Positions 26,420-35,062 of a stretch of DNA of 64,000 nt are shown piece after piece. Under the pieces are notes generated by a model. The model ran no database searches. It was not told where the DNA came from and saw nothing but the letters and a program-made list of their open reading frames with translations. The position numbers and the translations under genes were made by a program. Position 1 is the stretch's first letter. Each line of letters begins with the position of its first letter. The stretch comes from CAZUAQ01 sp964618455 (GTDB lineage Bacteria > Planctomycetota > Phycisphaerae > UBA1845 > PWPN01), in NCBI GenBank assembly GCA_964618455.1, contig CAZUAQ010000006.1:99696-163695 (forward strand), given 5' to 3'.

Positions 26420-27289
26420 TCAGAGGGCTTCGAGGCCGATCAGTTGACGCAGTCGGCGCATGAGTCGTGCCCGCGCCGGGTCCGATTTCGACGCCACGTC
26501 TCCCCAATAGAGCACGCTTTGGCGCCGGGCATCGTGCCGCAGTCGGCTGAGCAGTTTCTCCAGGCGGGCGATACAGTCCTCCAGCGCCTTGCGTTTATCC
26601 TGATGCTTCGTGTTGATCACCACCACGTCGGATTCGACGAGGCCGTGGTACTCGGGTTGAAGCTGGATGCGGGAGGCAATCTCGGAGCCGACCGGGGAGT
26701 TCAGGAACTGGCGGATCTGGGACTCGCTGATGTCGAGTTTTTCGAGGGCCTCCTGGTGGCGCGGCGACTGAGGCGGCACCACGTGGACGACCCCGACGGT
26801 GTCGTCGAGCCCGGCGGCATCGAAGAGGCCGAAGATTTCGGATGCGAAAGCGGCGGTATCCTGCATGACCTGCTGAAGTGCCTCGGCGGCGGCCTGGGGG
26901 GCGCGGAAGACGTCGAAGACCGATTTCGGCGCAGGCATGACGAAGAGGCGGAAGTCATACGGGAAGGCGTGGCGAAGGCAGGGGTCGCCGTCGGCTTCGA
27001 TCACCACGAATCCACGCCGATCGATCTTGCGAATCGCGCGGAGTCCCTCGGGCAGGGTCTCGAAGACGCGATCGGGCGTATATGTCACCTGATGACAGCT
27101 TGCATACGGTGAGCCGTCCCCGGCGCCGTCGTCCGGACAGGGCTCCACCGAATTGGTATGTCCATCGTTCGAAGTCGTCAGCCGCAGGTAATGTGGTGGC
27201 CGATCGAGCACGTGCTCGGCCAGAAGTCGTCCCATGGCGGTCTTGCCGCCCTCACCGGGCCCACTGATGAACATGGTTTCCAATGGCAT
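26420..27289 (-). CDS. P-loop NTPase-like protein of unknown function
   Basis: A 289-residue protein beginning with a Walker A motif, GPGEGGKT (residues 10-17), with a following strand (GFVVIEADG near 92-100) that could hold a Walker B-like acid. The rest is alpha/beta with a charged C-terminal third (KHQDKRKALEDCIARLEKLLSRL). No known GTPase or kinase family is recognised. It lies 141 bases downstream of the ATP-grasp gene on the same strand, and in turn upstream of the ABC operon. Possibly a chaperone-type or signalling NTPase. Confidence 0.7.
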   Translation of the reverse strand: MPLETMFISGPGEGGKTAMGRLLAEHVLDRPPHYLRLTTSNDGHTNSVEPCPDDGAGDGSPYASCHQVTYTPDRVFETLPEGLRAIRKIDRRGFVVIEADGDPCLRHAFPYDFRLFVMPAPKSVFDVFRAPQAAAEALQQVMQDTAAFASEIFGLFDAAGLDDTVGVVHVVPPQSPRHQEALEKLDISESQIRQFLNSPVGSEIASRIQLQPEYHGLVESDVVVINTKHQDKRKALEDCIARLEKLLSRLRHDARRQSVLYWGDVASKSDPARARLMRRLRQLIGLEAL

Positions 27290-27430
27290 GGCAGTCTCGA
27301 TTCCCCGGCGGTCGATCCGCCATGGCCCGAAGGTGTCCAGCCTGACGAACCCAGTATCTCTATCATACCCGGGAAGTCTGCCGATTTCAGCCCGCTTCTG
27401 AGCCGAAGAAGAGATCGATATCGGAACACG

Positions 27431-28459
27431 CTACGAACGATTCATGCGGCGGTGCCGCTGCAATCCCAGGTTGACGATGCGCTGGACCAGCATCTCGTAC
27501 TCGAGCCCCGCGGCTTCGGCAGCGTTGGCAAAATCCTCATCGTAGGCCAGTTGCGGATTCGGGTTGACCTCCAGCAGATAGACCTGCCCTTGCGCGGACA
27601 TCCGCAGATCGATGCGTGCATAGCCATGGACATCCAGCGCGCGGTAAGCCCGTTTGCAGAGCTTGATGATGTCCTGTTCCGTCTCGGGCGAGAGATCCCT
27701 GGCATGCTGCGTGGTGATGCCGTGCTTATTCTGATAGCGTTCGTCCCACTTGACGCGCGCGGTCGCGATGCGCGGGAACTCTTTGGGGGCCTTGGTGAAG
27801 ACCAGCTCCCAGATGGGAAAAATCTGGAGCCGCTGATTGCCCAGGATGCCCACGTAAAACTCGCGCCCCTCGATGTACTGCTCGGCAATGGCATCGGTGC
27901 CTAATCGATCGTGAATGAACCCGACACGTTCGCGAAGCTTCTCATCGCTCTCCACGATGGACGCCTGCGAGATGCCCAGTGACGCCTCCTCGATGAGGGA
28001 CTTGACGAAGAGAGGATATTCCAACTGGCGGGATTTCCGAACTTTTCGCCCGATGGGAAACACGGCGAAATCCGGGACCCGGATGCGGTGGTACTTGAGG
28101 ATCTGCTTGGACAGGGCCTTGTCCCGGGAAAGAATGAGCCCTCGTGGAGGGCTCCCCGTGTACGCGACCCGCAGGAGTTCCAGGTAGCTGACAACATTCT
28201 GATCGAAGACCGCTTCACCGTCGAATTCCTCGAGCAGGTTGAACACGATGTGCGGTTTGAACTCCTGGACCGCCTGGCGGAGGACGCCGAGATCGCTGTC
28301 GAGACCCAGGGGCAGGACTTCATGCCCGAGATTGTGCAGCGCGGCGGTGACGTCGTACTCCGTCTTCCACGGATTGATCTCCTCGTCCGACATCCCTTCG
28401 ATGTCGTCGGGGGGGACAAAGTCCTTATGCATCATCGTCAGTACGCGAAGTCGACGCAT
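27431..28459 (-). CDS. ATP-grasp ligase, D-alanine-D-alanine-ligase-like
   Basis: A 342-residue ATP-grasp protein. The N-terminal Rossmann-like domain ends near GLDSDL; YTGSPPRGLILSRDK and YPLFVKSLIEEASLGIS are the glycine- and Lys-containing ATP-binding loops, and YLLEVNPNPQL is the metal-binding LEVNPNP motif of the DdlB/carboxylate-amine ligase group. Such enzymes join a carboxylate to an amine using ATP, via an acyl phosphate. No mur or ftsQ genes are nearby, so a dedicated peptide- or metabolite-ligating role is more likely than housekeeping Ddl. GGAAG precedes the ATG. Confidence 0.85.
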   Translation of the reverse strand: MRRLRVLTMMHKDFVPPDDIEGMSDEEINPWKTEYDVTAALHNLGHEVLPLGLDSDLGVLRQAVQEFKPHIVFNLLEEFDGEAVFDQNVVSYLELLRVAYTGSPPRGLILSRDKALSKQILKYHRIRVPDFAVFPIGRKVRKSRQLEYPLFVKSLIEEASLGISQASIVESDEKLRERVGFIHDRLGTDAIAEQYIEGREFYVGILGNQRLQIFPIWELVFTKAPKEFPRIATARVKWDERYQNKHGITTQHARDLSPETEQDIIKLCKRAYRALDVHGYARIDLRMSAQGQVYLLEVNPNPQLAYDEDFANAAEAAGLEYEMLVQRIVNLGLQRHRRMNRS

Positions 28460-28655
28460 TCAAACGCTTCCGAGATGGAACACGGATCCATGAACGTGTC
28501 GCATTATACGGCCGAGTGCGTAACGGCGGGTATGGTTCGCCCACGAATGCCAGCCAGACGTGAACCGCCGCGCGCGAGTCGGGAAGCAGGCCCAACGAAT
28601 GAAGACTTTATCGGATGTTGCGGTGATCGGCCTGCAGTCTGTCTCGCCTTGCCGA

Positions 28656-29720
28656 CTACATGCCGAGACGATGTCGGCCGCTGTGAAGGTAATTCATCAT
28701 GTGGACGGTGACGAGCACCGCCAGGTCCATGATGGTTTGATCTTCTCGCCCGGCCACCTTCAGTTTCAGCTCACGGCAACGCAGGCTCATCTCTTTCAGC
28801 ACGAGGTCAATCATGTATTCGTACTCGCCGGTCCATTGGGCGATGGCTCCTCGGATGAAACGGCGGTTGCGCCGGATGAACGCCGAGGCGGACTCGTGGC
28901 GAGCATGCGCCTTCGCGTCGGAGAAGAGTCGCTGCAGATGGTGGTCGTAGAATTCGGGATATTCACCTGAAAGCCGTGATTTCTTCTCCTCGTAGTAATC
29001 TCTCAGGGTCCGCCGATTGCGGGACAACGGCTCGAACGTGGCTTTGGTATTCACGAGCGGTTTCGTCGGCGCGATCTCCCCCATAAGTTCGTTCACGTAC
29101 TCCAATTTTCGTATCGCGGGCCAGCCTTCGTATCGCTTTCTCCAGAGCGCCCGGGGCTTGAGCCAGACGGCGAAAGTTTCCGCGAAATCTTCGTCGGGGT
29201 GGCTCTGGGCGTACCAGAAGTCCAGGTGCACGACGAACCGCTTGGAGATCGGTTTGGGCTGGTAGAAATCGGGGTAAGGGGTGGACGATTTTCCGAAGTG
29301 CTTCTGCCAGTTGCGCCGCCGATGCAGGCAATACGCGTGATCGAGGGCGTGGCCGAGTTCATGCCGGAGGATACGCGTGCAGGTTTCCTTGGAGCCTCCC
29401 TCTGCTTCGAACACCTGCTTGCGTTCGATTTGCATCAGCCGGGGATGAGCCAGATAAAATGGGATGGCGATGCCGGGAATGCCGTCGGGACAGAAGAACT
29501 CCTCGGACAACCAGTAGTGCGGGCGAAACCGGAAGCCCCTCCGGTCCAACTCACGCTCGATCTGCTGGATGCACTCCGCCAGCAGAGGCCCCTCCACCTC
29601 GAGGCCGAGGTCGCAGAGCCGCGTGTCGAGCAACTTCTCCTCGCTCCACTCTGCCCAGCGGGGACTGCGCCAGCTCCTGCGAATCTTTCGGGGTGTCGTC
29701 CTGTTTTTATGTGCGGGCAT
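28656..29720 (-). CDS. Putative zinc-binding metallopeptidase (PF15887-like)
   Basis: A 354-residue protein with a gluzincin-type site: H120-E-L-G-H124 in ILRHELGHALD and a downstream Glu (E181) in EDFAETFAVW. Conserved-looking blocks GIPGIAIPFYLAHPRL and YAQSHPDEDFAETF match the 'putative zinc-binding metallopeptidase' group as I remember it. No signal peptide is visible; both termini are basic. It is upstream of the ATP-grasp and P-loop genes on the same strand, with 196 bases to the ATP-grasp start. Confidence 0.82.
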   Translation of the reverse strand: MPAHKNRTTPRKIRRSWRSPRWAEWSEEKLLDTRLCDLGLEVEGPLLAECIQQIERELDRRGFRFRPHYWLSEEFFCPDGIPGIAIPFYLAHPRLMQIERKQVFEAEGGSKETCTRILRHELGHALDHAYCLHRRRNWQKHFGKSSTPYPDFYQPKPISKRFVVHLDFWYAQSHPDEDFAETFAVWLKPRALWRKRYEGWPAIRKLEYVNELMGEIAPTKPLVNTKATFEPLSRNRRTLRDYYEEKKSRLSGEYPEFYDHHLQRLFSDAKAHARHESASAFIRRNRRFIRGAIAQWTGEYEYMIDLVLKEMSLRCRELKLKVAGREDQTIMDLAVLVTVHMMNYLHSGRHRLGM

Positions 29721-29874
29721 AGACCATCAAAGCTTCAAAGACTGGGACGTTGCTCCGGCTCGAATACGGTTCGATCACGCCCGCTCACGCGTGATTCGAA
29801 TGTCCCGAGATGACAGGCGGATTTCCCGATGACCGATCTTATCGCGCGGTCCCCCGGTCAGCCAAGTGGCACGG

Positions 29875-31308
29875 CTACTTTCCGATGCAGAAGTTGGCGA
29901 AAATCTTGCCGAGAAGGTCTTCGGTCGTGATCTCCCCTGTCAGTAGTGAGAGTGCATTCATCGCCGCGCGCACGTCCATGGCCACCAGCTCGACAACTTG
30001 CGCCAATTCGGAGACCTCGGACGCCACGGATGCGGCACGTTCGAGCGCGCTGCGGGCCTCGGCCAGGGAATCCCGCTGGCGCCGGGAGAGCGCGATATGG
30101 TCGGCGCCGTGCGATTCGATCTCCGAGAGGAGCGACGCATCCAGGGTCCGACGGAGATGTTCGATGCCGGCGCCGGTCAACGCGGAAATCGCGAGCACCT
30201 GTTCCTGCTTGTGGGAGTCATTCAGCAATGTATGCACCGGTGGAGGCAGGCGATCGATCTTGTTGAGGAGAATCAGGCGAGGGCAGTTCGGAAGGGTGGG
30301 CAGGAGCTGTTCGAGCGCCTGGCCGGGGTCCTTCGTCGCATCCAGCAGGACCAGGATCAGATCGGCGCGAGCGAGGCCGCGGCGGGTCTGCGATTGAGCC
30401 TCCCTCTCGGGGGTCCTGATGGTTGTATCCTCGTACTCGGACTCGTCGGTGCTCTCCACGCCGGCCGTGTCACAGAGCAGGATCTCTCCGGAAGCCAGGG
30501 TGACCGGGGCACGGATCACGTCGCGGGTGGTTCCTGCCATGGCGGAGGCGATCGCGCGGTTCACACCCGTCAGCCGGTTCAGCAGCGTGCTCTTGCCCGC
30601 GTTGGGCAGCCCGACGAGAAAAACCTCCGGAAGAGCTTCCAGCTTCTCCACCGAGGGGGTGTGACGGATCATCTCCTCCAGGCGGCGGGATACGCGATTT
30701 ACGACGGAGATCACGCGGTCGGGGGCGATGAAATCGATGGGCTCTTCCACGAAATCGATTTCCGCCTCCAGCAGCGCCAGAAGGTCGGCCAGTTCCTCCC
30801 GCATGGCGTGGGTCTTGCGGCTCAGGCGACCTTGCAGGAGTGCCTCGGACGCGCGTAGTTGGGCGTCACTTCGGGCGTGTATCACCGCCGCCACCCCTTC
30901 GACCCTTGCCAGATCGAGTGTCCCGGCGAAATACGCACGCGCGGTGAATTCACCCGGCTCCGCCTGACGCGCCCCCGCCTCCATGCATTGATCGAGCAGT
31001 GAAGCGGTCACGGGCGCGGCTCCCGGCACATGCAGCTCCACCACGTCCTCGCGGGTGTAACTTCGGGGCCCACGAAACACGAATGCCTTGGCGGGGACCG
31101 AGGTGGCGGCATCGTCGGGATCAATGCGTACCTCTCCATGGCACACTGTCTGTCCGGCGACTTCACTCAGCGGAGGCGTGCCGGAGGCATGGAAAGCGCT
31201 TGACGCAATATCGAGGGCGCCCCGTCCGCTCAAGCGAAGGATGCCGCGCGTAGCCACGCCCGGGGGGGAGGAGATGGCGATGATAGTGTCGTCCCTGCGA
31301 TCAAACAC
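29875..31308 (-). CDS. mnmE: tRNA modification GTPase MnmE (TrmE)
   Basis: A 477-residue GTPase that, with MnmG, adds the carboxymethylaminomethyl group to wobble U34 of tRNAs. The N-terminal folate-binding domain (IISSPPGVATRGILR-type region), GTPase P-loop LPNAGKST, DTAGV switch, NKID-type specificity loop, and the invariant C-terminal CIGK are present. GTG start at 31308 with GGAG upstream. Neighbours: metallopeptidase gene 154 bases downstream, nucleoside hydrolase 73 bases upstream, both same strand. mnmG is not in the window. Confidence 0.95.
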   Translation of the reverse strand: MFDRRDDTIIAISSPPGVATRGILRLSGRGALDIASSAFHASGTPPLSEVAGQTVCHGEVRIDPDDAATSVPAKAFVFRGPRSYTREDVVELHVPGAAPVTASLLDQCMEAGARQAEPGEFTARAYFAGTLDLARVEGVAAVIHARSDAQLRASEALLQGRLSRKTHAMREELADLLALLEAEIDFVEEPIDFIAPDRVISVVNRVSRRLEEMIRHTPSVEKLEALPEVFLVGLPNAGKSTLLNRLTGVNRAIASAMAGTTRDVIRAPVTLASGEILLCDTAGVESTDESEYEDTTIRTPEREAQSQTRRGLARADLILVLLDATKDPGQALEQLLPTLPNCPRLILLNKIDRLPPPVHTLLNDSHKQEQVLAISALTGAGIEHLRRTLDASLLSEIESHGADHIALSRRQRDSLAEARSALERAASVASEVSELAQVVELVAMDVRAAMNALSLLTGEITTEDLLGKIFANFCIGK

Positions 31309-31381
31309 GAAAGTCGAACTCCGATGAACTCGAGGGTGGGGGGCGTCGGCATCGACCGCCTGAGGAACGGTGAAAAAAACT

Positions 31382-32308
31382 CTACACGACGAACTTCTCG
31401 TGGCAAAGTGTCTCCAGCAGGTTCTCCATGAAGTCCACCACGGAGAGGGACATCACGACGCTGATTTTGCGCTTGGGATCCCGGGTCACCGCCGGTTTGG
31501 AACGGCCCGCCTCCGCACCCTCGATCACGACTTCCACGGCCATGCCGGAACGGATGAACATTTCCGGCCAGATCAAACATCCCACCGCCAGAGCGTCATG
31601 GACCACGAATGTTCCGGGCGGACTGTCCAGCTCACGCGAGAGGGGATAACCGATCATCTCCGCCAGCAGTTCGCCCGAGCGCGTGCCGCTTCGGGCCAGG
31701 TGGGCGACGTGGGACTCGTCCATCAGCACCTGCGTGGTCACGTCCAGGGGCACGAGCGTCGTGGGCAGGCCGGCGGAGAGAACCTGCTTGGCCGCCGCGG
31801 GGTCGCGATAGAAGTTGAACTCCGCGGTCGGCGTGACATTTCCTTTGCGGAACATCGCACCGCCCATGATGACGATCCGCCCCGCGCGTTCCAGCAGCCC
31901 CGGCCGCTCATGAAGGATGTGCGCGAGATTCGTCAGCGGACCGATGGCGACGATATGAAGGTCCTGACCGTGGCTCTCGATGAGTTGCTCATAGGTGTCG
32001 ACAAGATCGAGCGGTCGGGACTCTGGAATCTCGAGCAGGACGCCACCCAGACCGTCGGTCCCGAAGACGTGGCACGCATCCTCCAGATCGGCGGTGTTCT
32101 GGTCCAGGCCACACGCAAGCGGAGGAGCACCATCGCGACAGAGCGCGTGCAAGAGCGCGGCGGCATTACGCGTGGCCTGATCCAGGGTGACATTTCCCCC
32201 GACACTGGTCACGCCCACGAGATCCAGAACATCAGTGCAGAGTGCCAGCGTGATGGCGACGGCATCATCCACTCCCATGTCGGTGTCGATCAGGACGGGC
32301 TTGGGCAT
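31382..32308 (-). CDS. Inosine-uridine-preferring nucleoside hydrolase family protein
   Basis: A 308-residue calcium-dependent ribohydrolase. The N-terminal metal motif DTDMGVDDAVAI, the central AIGPLTNLA and the C-terminal VHDALAVG are the family's Asp/Asn/His ligands. It cleaves the N-glycosidic bond of ribonucleosides for salvage. The ATG at 32308 begins the MPKPVLIDTDMG motif; a frame open to 32383 would add non-homologous sequence. Divergent from galK (128 bases between the starts). Confidence 0.88.
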   Translation of the reverse strand: MPKPVLIDTDMGVDDAVAITLALCTDVLDLVGVTSVGGNVTLDQATRNAAALLHALCRDGAPPLACGLDQNTADLEDACHVFGTDGLGGVLLEIPESRPLDLVDTYEQLIESHGQDLHIVAIGPLTNLAHILHERPGLLERAGRIVIMGGAMFRKGNVTPTAEFNFYRDPAAAKQVLSAGLPTTLVPLDVTTQVLMDESHVAHLARSGTRSGELLAEMIGYPLSRELDSPPGTFVVHDALAVGCLIWPEMFIRSGMAVEVVIEGAEAGRSKPAVTRDPKRKISVVMSLSVVDFMENLLETLCHEKFVV

Positions 32309-32376
32309 GTGAACACTCGTTGAAAGAGGTGAGCGTGGACAGCCGGCGTGTCGAATCATGCGCGATGCGCGGGCGG

Positions 32377-32405
32377 TTGACACGCCCTGCGGCGCGACCT
32401 AGATT
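32377..32405 (+). promoter_or_regulatory. Candidate promoter upstream of galK
   Basis: A perfect TTGACA (32377-32382), a 17-base spacer and TAGATT (32400-32405). The predicted leader before the GTG start is about 25 bases, and the site falls in the divergent region with the nucleoside hydrolase. By-eye. Confidence 0.55.
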
Positions 32406-32436
32406 CCACGGGATCATTGTCCAGGAGAACTCCCAC

Positions 32437-33612
32437 GTGGTCAACGCAGATCGGATGCTTGAGGAGTACCGGAGCACCTTTCCGGGAAGCACGCCGACGG
32501 CACGCGTCCGTGCTCCCGGGCGCGTGAACCTCATCGGTGAGCACACCGATTACAACGACGGCTGGGTGTTGCCCATCGCCATGAGCCAATCATTGAACGT
32601 GCTGGCAGGGCCCCGGGACGACGGGCAGATCGCCGTTCGATCGACGATGGCTGATGGAGTTTTCACGTTCGGGGCGAAGGATCCCGGTCCTCCGAATGAA
32701 GGTGGCGGTCCGGATTGGATTGAATACGTGCGCGGCGGGGCGGTCATGCTTCGGCGTGAAGGCATGGCTCTCGCGTCCTGCAATCTGCTGATCGACAGTG
32801 ACGTGCCCGTGGGCGGAGGAGTGAGCAGTTCCGCTGCGCTCGAGGTCGGATCGATGCTCGGCATGCTTCATATCGCGGGGCAGTCGATGGATCCGGTCCG
32901 CCTGGCATTGGCCGCCCGGCTGGCTGAACACGAGTACGCCCACTCACCCTGCGGCATCATGGATCAGTTCATCTGCGCCCTCGGCCGTGAGAATCACGCC
33001 TTACTGCTCGATTGTCGCGATCAGTCGTACCGGCACGTGCCGTTTCATTTCGAGGGCACCTTGCTGATGGTACTCAACACGCGGGTGAAGCATTCCATCG
33101 CCCATGGTGAATACCCCGTTCGCCAGGAGCAGTGCCGCCAGGGACTTCAGGAACTTCAGGCGGCGGGGGAGTCGATCGTGTCGTTACGCGACGCCACGAT
33201 GGACATGCTCAGCCGTCACGAGTCATCCATGGAGGGTGTCATCTACCGGAGGTGTCGCCACGTGGTGACGGAGATCGCCCGTGCCGTCGAGGCGGGAGCA
33301 GCGCTGGAAGACGGTGATCCGGAGCGATTCGGGAAACTGATGTGGGATTCCCACGCGTCCCTTCGTGACGATTATGAAGTGTCCTGCCCGGAGCTGGATG
33401 CGCTCGTCAAGATCGCCATGACCACACAGGGAATCTTCGGTGCGCGGATGACCGGAGGCGGATTCGGCGGGTGCGCCATTGCCCTGGCCCGGGCGGAGGC
33501 CGCCGAAGAATTGCGTGCTCGTGTTCAAGCCCGCTACGATACGGAATTCGAGAAACCAGCGGTGATCTATACGACCAACGCCAGCGACGGCGCGCGGAGC
33601 GAACCCCTGTGA
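32437..33612 (+). CDS. galK: Galactokinase
   Basis: A 391-residue GHMP-superfamily kinase that phosphorylates galactose at C1. RAPGRVNLIGEHTDYNDG is the galactokinase signature, GGGVSSSAALEV is the phosphate-binding GHMP loop, and TGGGFGGCAIAL is motif 3. The GTG at 32437 follows GGAGA. It sits upstream of trpD (31-base gap) and near a nucleoside hydrolase; no galT/galE cluster is seen, although an epimerase-like gene lies at 6952. Confidence 0.95.
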   Translation: MVNADRMLEEYRSTFPGSTPTARVRAPGRVNLIGEHTDYNDGWVLPIAMSQSLNVLAGPRDDGQIAVRSTMADGVFTFGAKDPGPPNEGGGPDWIEYVRGGAVMLRREGMALASCNLLIDSDVPVGGGVSSSAALEVGSMLGMLHIAGQSMDPVRLALAARLAEHEYAHSPCGIMDQFICALGRENHALLLDCRDQSYRHVPFHFEGTLLMVLNTRVKHSIAHGEYPVRQEQCRQGLQELQAAGESIVSLRDATMDMLSRHESSMEGVIYRRCRHVVTEIARAVEAGAALEDGDPERFGKLMWDSHASLRDDYEVSCPELDALVKIAMTTQGIFGARMTGGGFGGCAIALARAEAAEELRARVQARYDTEFEKPAVIYTTNASDGARSEPL

Positions 33613-33643
33613 CTCGTGATAGGCCCACCACCCAGGAGATCCG

Positions 33644-34666
33644 ATGAATACCTTCATCGAACAAGCCATCACCGGACTGCGCGAGGGCGCGTCTCTCTCG
33701 CGCGAACAAAGCCGTGCCGTTTTCGAGCAGATCATGAGCGGGCAGGTTGAGCCGGAGCGCATGGGTGAGTTTCTCACCCTGCTGGCGAAGAAGGGCGAGA
33801 CGGTGGAGGAGATCGCCGGCGCGGCGGACATCATGAACGAGAAGGTCACGCGGGTGCGGTGCGAGGATGAGCGGGTCATCGACACCTGCGGCACGGGAGG
33901 TGACGGCATCTCCACCTTCAATGTCTCCACGACCGCGGCCATCATCGCCGCCGCCGCTGGGGCGACCGTAGCCAAGCACGGAAATTACACGCATACCCGG
34001 GCTAGTGGTTCCGCCGAGGCGATGCGCGAATTGGGCATTGACCTCGAGGCCCCCCTGGAAATCTTGGAGGCCTGTCTGCGTGAGTGCGGAATCGCGTTTC
34101 TCTTCGCGCCGCAACTTCACCCCGCCATGAAGTATGCGGGCCCGGTCCGGAAACAACTGGGCATCCGCACGATTTTCAATCTGCTGGGACCGTTGACGAA
34201 TCCCGCCGGTGCCCGGCGACAGGTTCTGGGGGTGCCGAAGCCAGAACTCACGGAGACGATTGCCGGGGTCCTGGCGTCGCGCGGCGCGGAACACTGCTGG
34301 GTGGTTCACGGCCAGGGGCTGTGCGACCTCACCATCACCGGCAGCACGAAGGTCGTCGAAGTGAAAAACGGGGAACTGCACGCTTTTGACGTGCATCCTT
34401 CGGGTGTCGGCGTCGATGAAGCCCCTCTCGACGCGTTGCTCGTGGAGTCTCCGCAAGAAAGTGCACAGGTCATTCGAGAGATCCTTTCCGGCTCCGAAAC
34501 CGGGCCTCGGGCCCATCACGCCCTGCTGAATGCCGCCGCCGCGCTCGTCGTGGCCGGTAGGGCGAGAGACCTCGCTGACGGCTATGCCCAGGCTTCCGAT
34601 GCCGTGACCAGTGGGCAGGCCCGTAACAAGCTCCACGCCCTCGCCGAGCGTTCCCAAAAGTCCTGA
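33644..34666 (+). CDS. trpD: Anthranilate phosphoribosyltransferase
   Basis: A 340-residue enzyme joining anthranilate and PRPP in tryptophan synthesis. DTCGTGGDGISTFNVST is the PRPP-binding glycine loop. The KHGN motif is present, but the next residues read YTHTRASGSAEAM rather than the usual RSVSS(K/R)SGSADVL, so the anthranilate-side loop is altered. The N-terminal helical domain and the GPLTNP motif are intact. No other trp genes are in the window. The start follows CAGGAG. Confidence 0.9.
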   Translation: MNTFIEQAITGLREGASLSREQSRAVFEQIMSGQVEPERMGEFLTLLAKKGETVEEIAGAADIMNEKVTRVRCEDERVIDTCGTGGDGISTFNVSTTAAIIAAAAGATVAKHGNYTHTRASGSAEAMRELGIDLEAPLEILEACLRECGIAFLFAPQLHPAMKYAGPVRKQLGIRTIFNLLGPLTNPAGARRQVLGVPKPELTETIAGVLASRGAEHCWVVHGQGLCDLTITGSTKVVEVKNGELHAFDVHPSGVGVDEAPLDALLVESPQESAQVIREILSGSETGPRAHHALLNAAAALVVAGRARDLADGYAQASDAVTSGQARNKLHALAERSQKS

Positions 34667-35062
34667 TCCAAGTTTTCCAAGGTCATTCTCGGACCCTTGA
34701 CCCAAGAACAACAAAGACTTCAACTCGATCAACTCGGTCAGTCATGCTCTGAGGATTTGTGCAGAACCCCACCAGGATTCTGATGCTGTCAGATTGGGGG
34801 ATCTAAGCACCTATGCGGCCTGATGAAGTGCTCCTATTTAGATTACGTTGAGTTACACGCGATATTTTTCAAGTATTGCTGCTTGCATTCATCGATAAGT
34901 CAGGGTTATTATGGGGAGTAATCGGAGCCGGTGTGGCGGTTACGGCCGCATCTATCAAATCTCAGGCTGACGCAAACAATCGAAGAACTATGTCGCGAGC
35001 AGGCAGGTACGTCCTGCGCACGCCTCGCAGTGTCTAGGCAATTCATGTGAAGGGAGGAGGGT
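34667..35062. other. 396-base AT-richer intergenic region before the large dockerin protein
   Basis: No convincing gene or RNA structure was found. Base composition is visibly less GC-rich than the neighbours (for example 34840-34915). A promoter-like pair (TTGCAT/TATTAT) and an RBS just before 35063 are the only signals noticed. Confidence 0.5.
34883..34912 (+). promoter_or_regulatory. Candidate promoter for the three-module secreted protein
   Basis: TTGCAT (34883-34888), an 18-base spacer and TATTAT (34907-34912). It would leave a ~145-base leader before the ATG at 35063. The AT-rich context supports it moderately. Confidence 0.4.

Noticed and set aside
34667..35062. Search for a tRNA, riboswitch or transposon remnant in the longest intergenic region
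   Set aside because: No cloverleaf, T-loop, inverted terminal repeats or transposase frame could be found by eye.
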